From Candidatus Eiseniibacteriota bacterium (GTDB taxonomy: Bacteria > Eisenbacteria > RBG-16-71-46 > CAIMUX01), in the NCBI GenBank assembly GCA_020633975.1, contig JACKCR010000002.1:62001-126000 (forward strand): a DNA stretch of 64,000 nucleotides. The letters run 5' to 3'. The translations under genes and the position numbers were made by a program. Positions 9,584 through 17,274 of this stretch are shown here, piece by piece. Within the stretch, counting starts at the first letter, position 1; each line of letters opens with the position of its first letter. Below the pieces are notes generated by a model. The model had not been told where the DNA came from and did no database searches. It saw only the letters and a program-made list of their open reading frames with translations.

Positions 9584-9673
9584 TCGGTTCCGGCATCGGC
9601 ATCGGTTCCGGCATCGGCATCGGTTCCGGCATTGGCGTCGGTTCCGGCATCGGCGCCGGTTCCCGCATCGGCG
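9584..9673. repeat. 18-bp minisatellite between the two cytochrome genes
   Basis: Five head-to-tail copies of an 18-bp unit, consensus TCGGTTCCGGCATCGGCA. The last three copies carry one to three changes each. It sits between the stop of the hexaheme cytochrome gene and the start of the pentaheme one. It can be translated (Pro-Ala-Ser repeats on one strand, Met-Pro-Glu-Pro on the other), but no ribosome-binding site or family similarity supports this. Confidence 0.85.
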
Positions 9674-9712
9674 CCGACAGGGCTCTCTACCGGGAGATCG
9701 GCCTCTTCGGTG

Positions 9713-12397
9713 TCATCTCACCCGCACCACCTGCTCGCGCAGCGATTGGGACCCGGCCTCGACACGGACCCAGAAGACGCCCGATCCGACGTCCCGTCCG
9801 TGGTCGTCCCGCCCATTCCAACGTACCGGGTGAGGACCTGCGGGGAGCTGCCCCAACTCCGCCCGGTGGAGGGAACGTCCCTGGGAGTCGAACACTTCGA
9901 CACGAACCGGCAACGGCCGGGGTAGATCGAGCCGGAGGACGACGGTGTCCTGGAACGGGTTCGTCTCGGGGAAGAGGGCGAGGATCGGCTGGGTCACGTT
10001 CGGGTCGATTCCGGTGACGTCGAGGTCGATCGTCTGCGTCGACATGACGATCGGCGCGCACCGGCCGAACGCCGTCCAGTGGTCATACATGTCGTCGCCA
10101 GTGGAGTCTGTCGTGTTCTCGTCGCGGAGGAACTCGACGTACTCCTTGGAGGTCGACTGGTAGTAGAGCGTCACGGTCAGAGTTCTCGCAGACGCGGGCA
10201 ATGAATAGCTTGCGACGTCCCAGTTCTGGCCATCCGGATAGCGATTGCCTGGGCCTTCCCAATGTGGATCGACCGGGAGCCCGCCGAAGGTGTCGAAGCT
10301 CGCGTTCGAGAACCCGAGCGGTGGGATCCGGTTGTCCTTGTAGAGAGAGTCGTTGAGCGTGAAGTGGAACGACTCTCCGCCCGGTCCCGCGCCGAGTGCG
10401 CCCGCGAGTGCGGGGGAGATGCCGAGCTTCGCTTCGTACACATGCGCGTCCTCGTCCTCGGTGAGCACTCCGGTGGCCGCATCGTAGGCGCCGGACTCGT
10501 ATACCGTCACTCCGCCGGAGTCCTTTGCTTCGATGTGGAGCCACATCCGTCGACCTTCCGGATATCCCGTGGGAAGCTTGTGCCCCGTCCTGTTCGTTAC
10601 CGTGACGTCGGCGTCATAGCCTTCTCCGGTCGGTGTCGCGACGACGTCGACCTGGGCCGCGAGCTGAAGGAGCGCGACGGCACGAGCGGCGCCGTCGGCC
10701 GCTTCCGCAGCGTCGACATCGGCGGGACGGATCGCTGCGAGAACTCCGAGCATCCAGCTGCTGCCGCCCGTGAGGTCGTGGAATCCGAGGTCCGAGCGGA
10801 TCGGTGCACCGATCGCGCCTCGACCTTCCACGTCCGCCATATGGCAGTCCTGACAGCTCGAGACGTAGCCGTCGGGGAGGTTTCCCGCGAACTCGGGAGC
10901 GAATACGCCGGTCGCCGCGAACTCGCTGTTCTTCCACTCCGAATAGGTGCGTTCGAGCGGGAAGAGGGTTTGGGAGTCGATCGAGGCCGCGGCTTCGTCG
11001 AGCGGTCCCGGCGCGTAGTCCTGTCCCGCGGTCCTCTCGAAGACTGGGTTCGAGACGTCGTGGCAGGTACCGCAGAAGTCGCTCGACTGATGGATGGGCG
11101 AGGCGAGGAACGGATGTGGCGGGTTCGCATTGTCGTACGGCCCACGTCTCCGTGACTGCGGATCGACGACGTACTGTCCGTTCGAGTAGCTGTCGGGAAT
11201 GTCGAGGAGCGCGAGGATGCCTTCGTCCTCGATGGGGGAGACGCCCCCGACGTAGACCGGATCGACCATCCGGTGGCAGAACTCGCACGTCACTGCCTCG
11301 AAGTCTGTACCCGATAGCTGCGATCCATCGGTTGGGTTGCTCCGACCTGCGAGCCAGCCAAAGGGCGCATGGCAGCGTAGGCACAGGTCGCCGGAGGACG
11401 GGGCGTCCTGCTCCGCGACGGTGAGTGCCGCGTGGAAGAGCGGATCGATCATGGCGTACCCCATCATCGTTCCGCCGAAGCCATGGGTCGGTTCAGAGCT
11501 CGGATCGAATCCGCCGTGACAGACGGCGCACGTCGACTTGCTCGCGAAGCCGTTCACGTCGAACGGCTGAGACCCCGGCATGTCGAAGTCGCGGAGCGTG
11601 GTTGGCGCGATGCCGTCCATGATCTGGAGGATCGAGTAGTAGGCGTCGTTCTCGTCGTCCCCGGAATGGCCGACGGCATCGTACGCCGTGACGCGGACGT
11701 GTCCTTCCACCGTGGGCGTGTGGTGCACGAACCATCCGAAGGTGCCGGTGTTCGCGAGGCCGCGGGCGATCGGCTTCCAGTCCTCGGAGTCGTCGGTGCG
11801 ATAGTCGATGTCCACGGAGGTGACTCCGACGTCGTCGGTCGCGATCCAGGTGACGTCGTGGAGCGTTCCGCCGAGCCATGCCTCGCCGCCGTTCGGAGTG
11901 AGCACGGAGACGACCGGAGCTTCGATGTCGGACGTCGTGGTTGGCGTGAGATACGCGGTGAGGTCTGCGGGATCGACGCTCACCACCGAGCCCACGTTCG
12001 ACGCGTCGAGCCCAGGGAAGGTCGGCGTGTTCGTATAGGTGCTCGTGTCCGTGACCTCGACGAGTGTCGTGTAGCCGTCCCCTTCGGCATCGATACCTTC
12101 TACGCTCAGGATGGCGTTTCGTCGTCCGGTCGGATTGTTGGGGAAGTTCGGCAGTGCGGCTTCGACTTGAAGCCCGAACGGGTTCCTCGTTCCACCTCCG
12201 CTGAAGTCGAAGTGACAGACGCCGCAGTGGGCGGGATGGCTCGGCACATCGCTCAGCTGGGTGCCGTCCGCGTCCGGATACGCAGTGAAGAACGCGTCCC
12301 TGATGTTCTGGCGGGCGTCTACTGTCGTGGGCGAGCCTGCGGCCGCGAACGCTACGCCGACGAGCGCGATCGTGAGGTGTCGGGAAAGGGGAGACAT
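9713..12397 (-). CDS. Secreted hexaheme cytochrome with Ig-like domain and FlgD-like C-terminus
   Basis: An 894-residue exported paralogue of the downstream pentaheme cytochrome. A signal peptide (HLTIALVGVAFAAAGS) is followed by an extra N-terminal module with the haem motif CGVCH. Next come an Ig-like domain and five motifs in the same order as the paralogue: CAVCH, CLRCH, CEFCH, CGTCH and CQDCH. TGHKLPTGYPEGRRMW is also conserved. The C-terminus (RWNGRDDHGRDVGSGVFW) is the FlgD-like fold. The ATG at 12395-12397 has AGGAGG seven bases upstream and starts the signal peptide. Both genes are on the same strand, about 275 nt apart, and may be cotranscribed. I infer an extracellular electron-transfer role from the neighbouring MtrAB-like genes; a nitrogen- or sulfur-compound reductase is an alternative. 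Confidence 0.87.
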   Translation of the reverse strand: MSPLSRHLTIALVGVAFAAAGSPTTVDARQNIRDAFFTAYPDADGTQLSDVPSHPAHCGVCHFDFSGGGTRNPFGLQVEAALPNFPNNPTGRRNAILSVEGIDAEGDGYTTLVEVTDTSTYTNTPTFPGLDASNVGSVVSVDPADLTAYLTPTTTSDIEAPVVSVLTPNGGEAWLGGTLHDVTWIATDDVGVTSVDIDYRTDDSEDWKPIARGLANTGTFGWFVHHTPTVEGHVRVTAYDAVGHSGDDENDAYYSILQIMDGIAPTTLRDFDMPGSQPFDVNGFASKSTCAVCHGGFDPSSEPTHGFGGTMMGYAMIDPLFHAALTVAEQDAPSSGDLCLRCHAPFGWLAGRSNPTDGSQLSGTDFEAVTCEFCHRMVDPVYVGGVSPIEDEGILALLDIPDSYSNGQYVVDPQSRRRGPYDNANPPHPFLASPIHQSSDFCGTCHDVSNPVFERTAGQDYAPGPLDEAAASIDSQTLFPLERTYSEWKNSEFAATGVFAPEFAGNLPDGYVSSCQDCHMADVEGRGAIGAPIRSDLGFHDLTGGSSWMLGVLAAIRPADVDAAEAADGAARAVALLQLAAQVDVVATPTGEGYDADVTVTNRTGHKLPTGYPEGRRMWLHIEAKDSGGVTVYESGAYDAATGVLTEDEDAHVYEAKLGISPALAGALGAGPGGESFHFTLNDSLYKDNRIPPLGFSNASFDTFGGLPVDPHWEGPGNRYPDGQNWDVASYSLPASARTLTVTLYYQSTSKEYVEFLRDENTTDSTGDDMYDHWTAFGRCAPIVMSTQTIDLDVTGIDPNVTQPILALFPETNPFQDTVVLRLDLPRPLPVRVEVFDSQGRSLHRAELGQLPAGPHPVRWNGRDDHGRDVGSGVFWVRVEAGSQSLREQVVRVR

Positions 12398-12594
12398 GGA
12401 GGATCCTCCTCGCGAGTGGAAGGGCACGACGAACCAGATCGGTTCGTCCCGTGAGCGAGGCGGGATCGACTCGGAGGCAGATATGCGGGTGGTTCGGGAG
12501 ACCACTCGAGTCCCAGGGAGGACCAACCGCAGGAGTCCGACTGCCTCGCCACGGTGCAACCATGAGAACGCTGCCGGGGGGTATCGGACAAGTA

Positions 12595-12663
12595 GGGGAA
12601 GGTGCGTAGGAACTTCGCACGGCGTACGCACTTACGTGCAGCGAAGGTCTCCGCACCTTCCCC
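12595..12663. other. Large nested inverted repeat in the cytochrome-radC intergenic region
   Basis: The 414-nt gap between the divergent hexaheme cytochrome and radC genes holds a perfect 12-bp inverted repeat (GGGGAAGGTGCG / CGCACCTTCCCC). It encloses a second stem, CTTCGCACG paired with CGTGC-AGC-GAAG (three-base bulge), and a 13-nt apical loop. The whole forms a two-tiered hairpin in either strand's transcript. I recognise no known riboswitch in it. It could be a 5'-leader structure of either gene, a small RNA, or a protein-binding site. The rest of the gap shows nothing recognisable. Confidence 0.6.
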
Positions 12664-12811
12664 GACGATGGACGGTTCTGGGCCTTGGCTTGATACACGC
12701 TCCTGGCATGGATCACGCATTTCTAGATCGTCTGCGTTCGATCCTCGACGGTGCGTCGGGTCGAACGGACTGCCTCGCCGATCCCACACCGCGCGCCAGG
12801 AGGGCCAGCCA

Positions 12812-13513
12812 ATGCCAATCGTCCCCATCCATCCTCGCTACGAACGCCGTCGTCTTCCTTCGGAGGGGGGCGAGCTGCCCAGAGAGCGGATCTTTCGCCA
12901 AGGAGCCGAGACCCTCACCGACCACGAGCTTCTCGCCGCCGTTCTCGGCACCGGATTCTCGGGGACGTCGGTCCGTGAGGTTGCGGCGAATGTGCTGGAG
13001 GAGGGGACCCTCGAGGCGATCGCGAAGATACCGGCGCGGGACCTGAAACGGTTCCGCGGGCTCGGCACGGCCCGTGCGGCTCAGCTCCTTGCGGCACTCG
13101 AGATCGGCCGTCGTGTGTTCGGCCGCTCTGGGCTCTCGGAGCGCGCGATCCGGTCTCCCGAAGATCTCATGCCGCTCGTGGAGCACTTCGCGCACGCTCG
13201 ACGGGAGCACTTCGTCGCGGTGCTCCTCAACACGCGTCACCGCCCGATCGCCGTGGAGGTCGTCTCCGTCGGTTCGCTGGCCTCGAGCATCGTCCATCCG
13301 CGGGAGGTGTTCCGTCCCGCGATCGAGCGAGGAGCTGCCGCGCTTCTTTTGGTGCACAACCATCCCTCCGGCGAGGTGACGCCGAGCGACGACGACCTCG
13401 AGATCACCCAGCGCCTCGTCCGGGTGGGCGAGACGATCGGTATCGAAGTCCTGGACCACCTGATCTTGGGGAGCGGAAACCCGTTCTCGATGCGGGAGGC
13501 AGGGTTGCTGTAA
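12812..13513 (+). CDS. radC: RadC-family JAB/MPN metalloprotein
   Basis: A full-length 233-residue RadC. The N-terminus (LPRERIFRQGAETLTDHELLAAVLGTG) carries the UPF0758 helix-hairpin-helix region. The C-terminal JAB domain has the metal motif HNHPSGEVTPSDDD starting at residue 182. Historically called a DNA-repair protein, RadC has no firmly established biochemical role; the fold is that of a zinc-dependent isopeptidase/deubiquitinase. AGGAGGG lies seven bases before the ATG, deciding the start. It stands alone between a divergent cytochrome gene and the VKOR-DsbA fusion 114 nt downstream. Confidence 0.93.
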   Translation: MPIVPIHPRYERRRLPSEGGELPRERIFRQGAETLTDHELLAAVLGTGFSGTSVREVAANVLEEGTLEAIAKIPARDLKRFRGLGTARAAQLLAALEIGRRVFGRSGLSERAIRSPEDLMPLVEHFAHARREHFVAVLLNTRHRPIAVEVVSVGSLASSIVHPREVFRPAIERGAAALLLVHNHPSGEVTPSDDDLEITQRLVRVGETIGIEVLDHLILGSGNPFSMREAGLL

Positions 13514-13627
13514 GCGCCCCGTCACCGGGCCGCGTCTCCTGCCGTGGAGACCGTGGGTGGAGGGCGATCGCCGTTCCGGGAACCTCGTGCTAGGCTTCGG
13601 CGTTGCTCGACTCTCGAAGGAGGATCC

Positions 13628-15520
13628 GTGAGCCGTAGAGACGCCAAGAACCGACGTAGCCACACAGACACCCCCTCGACCGGACACCGGCTCCTCGCCG
13701 GTGTCTTCCTCGTCGTCGCGTTGGCGGCCTCGGCCATGCTCGTCGCCCACCACTTGGGTGGAGGGCTTCCAGGCTGCGGGCCGGAGAGCGCGTGTGACAG
13801 CCTCGCCCGGACGGTCTGGGGACGGGTTCCCGGAATCGGCTTTCCGACGGCGCACGTCGGTCTCGCGTTCTTTGCGGCACTCTTGGCCGGTTGGGGACTT
13901 GCGGGAGGGCGGCTCGTGGGCGGGCTGAAGCTGGTCGCACTCGTCGGCGGCCTGGTCTCGCTCCTCCTCCTCGGCGTGATGGTGGCCGAGCAGAAGCTCT
14001 GCCCTTACTGCCTCGTGGCACACCTCGGAAACCTCGCCTTCCTCGCGGTCTCCTTCGTCGGCGGTCGTTCCGCTTCGGGGAGGTCTGCGGGAGCGGCGCC
14101 CAAGGGGCTCATGGCGTTCGGGGGAGCGTTCGTCGTGCTCACCGCAATCCTCGCGATCGTCGAGTCCCAGACCCAAGCGGCGCGAGATGCGGCAGCCGAA
14201 GCCGAACGTGCGGAGTCCGTGTCTCGCATGACACAGGCAGCGCAGGGGGATCTCACGTCCCAAGATCCGGAGAAGCGGTGGGGCGACCTCGGCTTTCGCG
14301 GACGATTCCTCCACGGTCCCGAGACGGCTCCGATCCGGATCGTCATGCTCACGGACTACCAGTGCCCGGACTGTCGGCAGGTGGAGGAGCAGATTCGCAA
14401 AGCACTCGAAACGAGGGATGATATCCAGTTGTCGATCAAGCACTTCCCTATGTGTCGGGAGGCGGGTAGCGGCGAGCTCTGCAACAAGTACCTCTCGCGG
14501 ACCCTCCACCGGAACGCCTGCTGGGCGGCCCGTGCCGCCGAAGCAGCCGGGATGGTCGGCGGGGACCAGAAGTTCTTCGACATGCACTTCTGGCTCTTCG
14601 ACAAGGAGGGGAGTTTCACCCGCGAGGAGCTCGACGCCCAGGTCGCGAAGCTCGGCCTCGACTCGGCGAAGTTCTACGCCGCGATGGAAGGTGCCGAGTC
14701 GCTCGCCCGCGTCCGCGCCGACATCGAGGACGGCCACGACCTGGGTCTCTACTTCACGCCGATGGTGTTCGTGAACGGCATCGAGCTGAAGGGCTGGCAG
14801 GCTCCGACTGCGGTGAGCCGGACCATTGCGGATGTCGCCGCCGCGAATCCCCCGGCTCGGAAGGCCGGTTCCGACGTCCCCGCGTTTGCGCGTGAGAAGT
14901 TCGTCTCGGACTGGGAGGACTCCGGCAAGCGGCGGCTCCCGGCCGACAACACACCTCGCTACTTCGGAGCGTCTCCCCAGGAGGGCGCGTCCGTCATCGA
15001 CGTCGTGATCTGGGGCGACTACCAGGAGGAGAACACCGCCGCGGTCGATGCCGACGTCCGGAAGTTCCTCGAGGGACGATCCGACCTCCGGTACCACTTC
15101 CGCCACTACCCCGTCGACCCGAGCTGCAACAAGACGCTCCCGGAGAATGTGCCCGCCACGTCGATCCACCCGCGCGCGTGCTGGGCCGCTCAGGTGGCTG
15201 AGGCCGCGGGCAAGATCGGGGGAGCAGAGTCGTTCCAGAGGGCGCACGTCTGGCTGATGGAGCACTGGGACGAACTCGACACGAGCACGCTCGAAGATGT
15301 CGCGCAGGCTACGCAGCTCCGGCTCCCACAACTCGAGGCCGCGATGAACGACCCCGCGGTACAGGCCGCGATCGATGAGGATGCACGGGCCGCACAGTCT
15401 CTCGGTGCCCGCTCCATCCCGCTCGTCTACATCGATGGGAAGTTCGCCCCCCGGGTCCGGATGGACAACGAGACTGTCATCACCTGGATGCTGGAGGCGG
15501 CGACGAGCGGTCGGCGGTAA
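13628..15520 (+). CDS. VKOR-DsbA-DsbA fusion protein (disulfide bond formation), second DsbA domain without CxxC
   Basis: A 630-residue membrane-anchored redox protein. Residues 20-180 form a VKOR domain of about four or five membrane helices with the loop cysteines C50/C56 and the active-site CPYC (C125, C128). Next is a DsbA-like thioredoxin domain with CPDC at residues 246-249 and cis-proline in TPMVFVNG near 378. A second, homologous DsbA-like domain follows (GDYQEENTAAV near 464). It keeps the fold and IPLVYIDG but has no CxxC. The first two domains should oxidise exported cysteines and pass electrons to quinone; the third is probably structural or substrate-binding. The GTG at 13628 follows AAGGAGG by five bases. 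Client proteins may include the multiheme cytochromes and Cys-rich secreted proteins encoded nearby. Confidence 0.88.
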   Translation: MSRRDAKNRRSHTDTPSTGHRLLAGVFLVVALAASAMLVAHHLGGGLPGCGPESACDSLARTVWGRVPGIGFPTAHVGLAFFAALLAGWGLAGGRLVGGLKLVALVGGLVSLLLLGVMVAEQKLCPYCLVAHLGNLAFLAVSFVGGRSASGRSAGAAPKGLMAFGGAFVVLTAILAIVESQTQAARDAAAEAERAESVSRMTQAAQGDLTSQDPEKRWGDLGFRGRFLHGPETAPIRIVMLTDYQCPDCRQVEEQIRKALETRDDIQLSIKHFPMCREAGSGELCNKYLSRTLHRNACWAARAAEAAGMVGGDQKFFDMHFWLFDKEGSFTREELDAQVAKLGLDSAKFYAAMEGAESLARVRADIEDGHDLGLYFTPMVFVNGIELKGWQAPTAVSRTIADVAAANPPARKAGSDVPAFAREKFVSDWEDSGKRRLPADNTPRYFGASPQEGASVIDVVIWGDYQEENTAAVDADVRKFLEGRSDLRYHFRHYPVDPSCNKTLPENVPATSIHPRACWAAQVAEAAGKIGGAESFQRAHVWLMEHWDELDTSTLEDVAQATQLRLPQLEAAMNDPAVQAAIDEDARAAQSLGARSIPLVYIDGKFAPRVRMDNETVITWMLEAATSGRR

Positions 15521-15580
15521 GGAACGACGACATAGGAAGCCAAGCGGACTCAGCCTCCGCTGCTGGCGGGAGCGTGAGCG

Positions 15581-17173
15581 ATGTTTCTGGTTCGGCAGTC
15601 GGCGGATGTCTCCTATCCCGTGGTGGCGACGGAGAGTGCCTCCGCGATTCCCTGGTGTTTGCGCCGTCCCTCGCAGGTCCGCTACCGGCGCGGCGTGCGG
15701 GTCCTCCTGACCGTGCTCGCTTTTGGGAAGATCGACGATTCTCACGCGTCCGATCGAACTCCTTCCCAGCGAGACCTGGAGATCAACTACCGCTTGGTTA
15801 CCGTCCTGGGTCTCGACTCTCTGATTCCTGCGGTATTCGCTGAGTCGTCTGCTCGAGACGTGTTCCGGGGGGCGTCGGTCGAACCCGGGGCAGTTGCACC
15901 TCTTGGCCCCGACTACGTTCCTGTACGAATGACGCTGAACCAGGGGGACGGAGGGCTCCGAACGGTTTGGGTCTGGAGGGACGGGGTCGATCTGATCGCC
16001 GCCATCGACGAGAACGGGGATGGCCAGGGCGAAACGTCGGCCCCCGACCAAATCGACGACTGCTACGTGGTCGACTACGACGCCAACGGTACCGTCGACC
16101 GCGTGGTCGACTGGGTGGACGTGGACGGCGACGGGTTGGCGGATCGACAGATCCTCTACACCCTGTACGGGCCCGGTGGGAACGGCGGTGCGGCGATGAC
16201 CTGCTTCGTCATCGAGCAGAGCGACTCCGAGCGGGGGTTCTGGCATCTGGACCGGTGGGAGTACCGGCAGCTGCAGTGCCAGTGGGAGTGCGACTTCAGT
16301 GGCGATTCGTACTTCACATGGGGGCGCTACGAAGAGCGCAAGGGTCGGTGGATCTCCTACATCGAGAACCCGTTCTCGTTCTATGACGCAGACGGCGATG
16401 GGATCACCGAGGAGGCACTGCAACTGAGCGGTGACGGAAGCGCGATTCCGGTGGCACGTTGGAGCTTCGATTCCGACGGCGACGCTCGGCCGGGGGCCGA
16501 GCACGATTACGACCTATCGATCACCGCCGTGGGAAGCGCAAGGGTACCCGCGTCCCACATGGATGTCGTCGAGCTTCGCGGGGGGCCGATGCTCGTGGCC
16601 TCGCCCCGCCACGCCCGGGACTGGATGCGCGAAACGAAATGGCCGCGCGCCGTCCTGGTCATGGATGAGAACGACCGGAACGTAGACCCACGGGATCCGC
16701 TGGCCAGGGAGCGCTGGGAAGGCGTGATCGCCGAAGCTCCTTCCGGGTTTCCGTCCCTTGGAGGTCCGGCATGCGGCTGGCTCAACAAGCGCTACGAGAG
16801 CTTCCGAGGATCGCCTCGACTCTTGGGGCTCTACCGTAGCCGGGTCGACGGTCGGATCCACCTCCGTGGCGCCGATGTCGGCGATCTTCTCATCGACCGA
16901 GACGACGACGGTGTCGCGGACGCGCACCTCAGGACCGAGGACCAGGACGGGGACGGATTCTTCGACACTTGGAGTCTCGACATCGACGGTGACGGAACCT
17001 TCGAGTCGGTCGTCCACTACCCAGATGGGGAGGTGGAGCTCATCGCCGTCGACTGCCGATCGATCCAGGCGGCGGAGCAAGAGATCAACCGGGACTCCGG
17101 CGGTTTGGCGCAGTCGGAGCGGTTCGCGCGGGACGTCGCGCGCTGGATCGAGGCCGGTCGTTTCGTGCCTTGA
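15581..17173 (+). CDS. Hypothetical secreted protein with DxDGDG calcium-binding-type repeats
   Basis: A 530-residue protein I cannot assign to a named family. It contains many aspartate/glycine loops such as DENGDGQGE, DVDGDGLAD, DADGDGITE, DRDDDGVAD and DIDGDGTFE. They resemble EF-hand-like or thrombospondin type-3 calcium loops of extracellular proteins. Six or so cysteines are scattered through the middle. A hydrophobic stretch after about residue 38 (VRVLLTVLAF) may be a signal anchor, so the true start could be further in. The ATG used is preceded only by a weak GGGAG. It begins 60 nt after the VKOR-DsbA gene on the same strand and may be an exported client of it; that link is inference. 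Confidence 0.6.
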   Translation: MFLVRQSADVSYPVVATESASAIPWCLRRPSQVRYRRGVRVLLTVLAFGKIDDSHASDRTPSQRDLEINYRLVTVLGLDSLIPAVFAESSARDVFRGASVEPGAVAPLGPDYVPVRMTLNQGDGGLRTVWVWRDGVDLIAAIDENGDGQGETSAPDQIDDCYVVDYDANGTVDRVVDWVDVDGDGLADRQILYTLYGPGGNGGAAMTCFVIEQSDSERGFWHLDRWEYRQLQCQWECDFSGDSYFTWGRYEERKGRWISYIENPFSFYDADGDGITEEALQLSGDGSAIPVARWSFDSDGDARPGAEHDYDLSITAVGSARVPASHMDVVELRGGPMLVASPRHARDWMRETKWPRAVLVMDENDRNVDPRDPLARERWEGVIAEAPSGFPSLGGPACGWLNKRYESFRGSPRLLGLYRSRVDGRIHLRGADVGDLLIDRDDDGVADAHLRTEDQDGDGFFDTWSLDIDGDGTFESVVHYPDGEVELIAVDCRSIQAAEQEINRDSGGLAQSERFARDVARWIEAGRFVP

Positions 17174-17175
17174 AG

Positions 17176-17194
17176 GGCCCGCGTGACCCGGGCC
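17176..17194. terminator. Possible terminator hairpin between convergent genes
   Basis: GGCCCG and CGGGCC form a 6-bp perfect stem with a 7-nt loop just after the stop codon of the DxDGDG-repeat gene. It is followed by TCGACTCTT rather than a clean T-run, so rho-independent function is uncertain. Confidence 0.35.
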
Positions 17195-17274
17195 TCGACT
17201 CTTGTCGCAACACTCCTGAGTCCGTTGCCGAGGTAGCCCAGAGCACCTCCTTGGAGGACTACCCCCGAACGGGC

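Noticed and set aside
9438-9668. A Met-Pro-Glu-Pro-rich N-terminal extension of the pentaheme cytochrome
   Set aside because: It is the translation of the 18-bp minisatellite and lies before the signal peptide, which has its own ribosome-binding site and ATG.
9584-9673. The tandem array as a CRISPR
   Set aside because: Units are contiguous without unique spacers and no cas gene is nearby; the same holds for the 56.5-kb array.
12713-16504. Very long antisense reading frame opposite radC and the VKOR-DsbA gene
   Set aside because: It mirrors two well-supported genes with family motifs; its translation is Arg/Val-rich and matches nothing, as expected of GC-rich antisense frames.
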